NCBI RefSeq assembly: GCF_004138295.1
Contig: NZ_SCFM01000012.1
Span: 186,001-250,000, forward strand
DNA length: 64,000 nucleotides
From: Ectobacillus funiculus
GTDB taxonomy: Bacteria; Bacillota; Bacilli; Bacillales; Bacillaceae_G
Reading direction: 5' to 3'
Under the pieces are notes generated by a model. That model made no database searches. It saw nothing but the letters and a program-made list of their open reading frames with translations, and had not been told where the DNA came from. Shown here in pieces: positions 62,257 to 64,000 of the stretch. The position numbers and the translations under genes were made by a program. Each line of letters opens with the position of its first letter. Position 1 is the first letter of the stretch.

Positions 62257-63056
62257 AAGGAGCGGGAGGCTAGGAGGCTTTCTAAGTAATCATGCCAATA
62301 GGAAGCTTCCTCCTGCTTCCCCTTTGTTGTATACCACTGCAGAGATATAATAGACTGAGCAATAACGTACCATTCCATACGGCGTAAAAGTGAGTTCGTC
62401 ATCTCAATGTCATAATGCTTCAGCCATGATTTCCATTCACTTTGCGGTACATACCAGTATAACAGCATCCCAATGTCTAAAGCAGGGTCTGCAATAACTG
62501 CTCCGTCCCAATCAATTAAATACAACTCATCATCATCAGATAATATCCAATTGTTATGGTTGACATCACAATGACAAACAGCAAGCTCCTCATGTGCAAC
62601 CTCCGCAAGCGAACTACGCAAATATTGAAGCCCTTTTTGTACAGCGCCCTTCTGGCTCACCTTCTCCTCTAATATAGAGAGGAGCTCGTTTAAAATATCG
62701 TTAGCAAGAAAAGGCCTCTTTCCAAGCTTTTGAATCATTTGCAGCAATGCTTGAGACGAGTGAATTTTTTGTAACAAAAGCGCTACACTCTCGTTCTTCA
62801 TTTCTGCAGACTCCAACTTTCTCCCATTTAGCCACGCTTGGGCGGATATTACATCTCCATTTGTCATTCTCTTTGTCCAAAGTAACTTTGGAACAATGCC
62901 TTCAGCCGAAAGCACGGCAAGAAAAGGTGACGAGTTCCGCTTTAAAAACAGCTTTCGTTCCCCCTGCTGAGCAATATATGCATCACCTGTCGCTCCGCCG
63001 GCCGGTGTCACCTTCCAATCTTCTCCTAACCATTGTTCCAACCATTTCATGTTCAT
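62253..63056 (-). CDS. ytmP: APH/choline-kinase-like phosphotransferase YtmP
   Basis: 267 residues, aminoglycoside-phosphotransferase fold. Catalytic loop LAVCHCDVNHNNWILSDDD (HxDxxxxN) and metal site LYLIDWDGAVIADPALD; the N-terminal AGGATGDAYIA resembles a nucleotide-binding strand and LFLKRNSSPFL carries the ATP lysine. Small-molecule kinase of unknown substrate; nothing links it to resistance. The start is ATG at 63056, or the ATG two codons later; the ribosome binding site is weak. Confidence 0.85.
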   Translation of the reverse strand: MNMKWLEQWLGEDWKVTPAGGATGDAYIAQQGERKLFLKRNSSPFLAVLSAEGIVPKLLWTKRMTNGDVISAQAWLNGRKLESAEMKNESVALLLQKIHSSQALLQMIQKLGKRPFLANDILNELLSILEEKVSQKGAVQKGLQYLRSSLAEVAHEELAVCHCDVNHNNWILSDDDELYLIDWDGAVIADPALDIGMLLYWYVPQSEWKSWLKHYDIEMTNSLLRRMEWYVIAQSIISLQWYTTKGKQEEASYWHDYLESLLASRSF

Positions 63057-63321
63057 TACCCGCTAACAATTCCTTTTGTTGTAGTGAATTTCCGATCCAT
63101 CTCTTCCTTACTGTCTCTATCACGTTTATTATTTCACACCCTGTATACGGTACAAAATATAATTGATGATCAGTACTCGTACAGGATTGCAATTTCAAAA
63201 ATATAGCAGACAGCTCTACTCCTAAGTAAAGATTCCCTTGTCATTCTATGATGCTTTACAGTCCATAAATGAAGCAAGCATACAAAATAAAGAGACGCCC
63301 GAGCTGCTCTTTCCTCTATAA
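63057..63321. other. Intergenic region upstream of ytmP
   Basis: About 265 bp with no frame, repeat copy or RNA that I can support; presumably holds the ytmP promoter. Confidence 0.4.
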
Positions 63322-63361
63322 AAAAAGAGAGAGCTATTATGGTATTATGACCAAAATAGCT
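63322..63361 (-). terminator. Terminator after the pullulanase gene
   Basis: On minus AGCTATTTTGGT / ACCATAATAGCT with one mismatch, followed by CTCTCTCTTTTTTT. Confidence 0.75.
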
Positions 63362-63410
63362 ACCTTCATCAATTCTACCTGTATTACATTCTTATCGTCA
63401 AGTAGCGATA

Positions 63411-64000
63411 CTACATTTTCGCCAAGACATAGGCGCTAACTGGTGCAACTGCAAATTCTTCTCCCTCATGACTAGTAATAGGAAGAGAACCTGATTCGGT
63501 CTCATTGACAAGCACCTGCCATTCTCCCGTACTCGGCAATTTCACTACCTTTGGATCCACACCCGTATTAAATAACACGAGAATCTCTTTCCACTGACCA
63601 AAGGCAGCCACATCATGTAAGTGATATAAGATAATAGGTGCAGGAGCAGCTAAGAAAGAACAATGCTTTTGAATAAGCTTGGTTGATGCAAAACGAAATG
63701 CGCCGTGTGACCTGCGTAAACGAATTAGTCCTTTTACATATTCAACTGCCGCACTATTTTGATCTTTTCGTTTCCAATCAATCTGATTAATATGATCTGG
63801 AGAGTTATAGCTGTTTTCAATCCCTTGCTTTGTGCGATAAAACTCCTGACCGGCGTGTAAAAATGGAATGCCTTGCGATAAAAGGGTAATGGCAGTTGCA
63901 AGAAGATGACGGTGCTTGCGCAGCGCTTCTGACTCCTCTCCATTACTTTGAGACAGTTTATCCCACATCGTATGGTTATCATGTGATTCCACATAATTAA
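63411..64000 (-). CDS. pulA: Pullulanase type I, C-terminal part (cut by window edge)
   Basis: Hydrolyses alpha-1,6 links in pullulan, starch and glycogen. About 196 C-terminal codons are present: end of the catalytic GH13 barrel with YVESHDNHTMWDKLSQ (the conserved HDN segment), LLSQGIPFLHAGQEFYRTKQ, NSYNSPDHINQIDW, then an all-beta C-terminal domain. No signal can be judged because the N-terminus lies outside the window. The frame continues to the window edge; a GTG at about 63992 is internal, not a start. Confidence 0.88.
   Translation of the reverse strand, partial: NYVESHDNHTMWDKLSQSNGEESEALRKHRHLLATAITLLSQGIPFLHAGQEFYRTKQGIENSYNSPDHINQIDWKRKDQNSAAVEYVKGLIRLRRSHGAFRFASTKLIQKHCSFLAAPAPIILYHLHDVAAFGQWKEILVLFNTGVDPKVVKLPSTGEWQVLVNETESGSLPITSHEGEEFAVAPVSAYVLAKM

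Noticed and set aside
62253-63056. Aminoglycoside resistance gene
   Set aside because: The APH-like fold is shared by many small-molecule kinases; ytmP is a chromosomal core gene with no mobile context.

Overview
The window is chromosomal DNA from an endospore-forming, low-GC Firmicute of the family Bacillaceae. The evidence is core gene order close to the B. subtilis yt* region (pfkA-accA-accD-ytsJ-dnaE, argGH, ackA, sspA-thiI-nifS-ezrA, rpsD-tyrS-acsA-acu, ccpA-aroA-ytxG-murC-sftA) and sporulation genes (ytrH, ytrI, ytfJ, an alpha/beta SASP, refZ). A FadR-like GntR gene between accD and the malic enzyme, and a nicotinate phosphoribosyltransferase gene between murC and sftA, suggest the Bacillus cereus side of the family. 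I cannot fix the species. No rRNA, tRNA, phage, transposase or CRISPR array was found.

Layout. 1-8951: central carbon and lipid entry genes (pyk, pfkA, accAD, GntR regulator, malic enzyme) and DNA polymerase III alpha, all on minus. 8.9-16.3 kb: a tandem repeat array, ytrH-ytrI, nrnA, ytpI, ytoI, ytkL and an M24 peptidase. 16.3-29.6 kb: ald, argGH with ARG boxes, an EcsC-family gene, ackA-ytxK, tpx, ytfI-ytfJ, a six-copy repeat array and ytcI. 29.7-37.3 kb: sspA, thiI-nifS, ezrA, refZ, ytsP and rpsD. 37.3-48.7 kb: an LrgA/LrgB pair, an unusual MscS channel, T-box-controlled tyrS, acsA divergent from acuA-(acuB remnant)-acuC, ccpA, aroA and ytxG. 48.9-64 kb: ampS, murC, the nicotinate enzyme, sftA, ytpQ-ytpP, a DUF84 gene, ytoP, ytzB, ytnP, trmB, ytzH, ytmP and the 3' end of a pullulanase gene.

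How the genes connect. PfkA, Pyk, malic enzyme, Ald, AckA, AcsA and the Acu proteins form the pyruvate/acetyl-CoA/acetate node, with CcpA encoded in the same window. A cre-like operator lies inside the acsA start region and another lies before pyk. AcuA and AcuC would acetylate and deacetylate AcsA, but the CBS/ACT protein AcuB between them is reduced to 49 codons.

The main unexplained feature is a dispersed element with a 134-bp period, present about 30 times including truncated copies. It has two 5' hairpins and two interleaved, co-varying inverted repeats (a pseudoknot-like layout). Its right end repeatedly abuts the U-tract of intrinsic terminators, and its orientation follows the strand of the terminated gene. 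One copy lies between the tyrS T-box attenuator and the tyrS start codon. I could not search databases, so whether this family is already catalogued, for example among the bcr repeats of the B. cereus group, is unknown.
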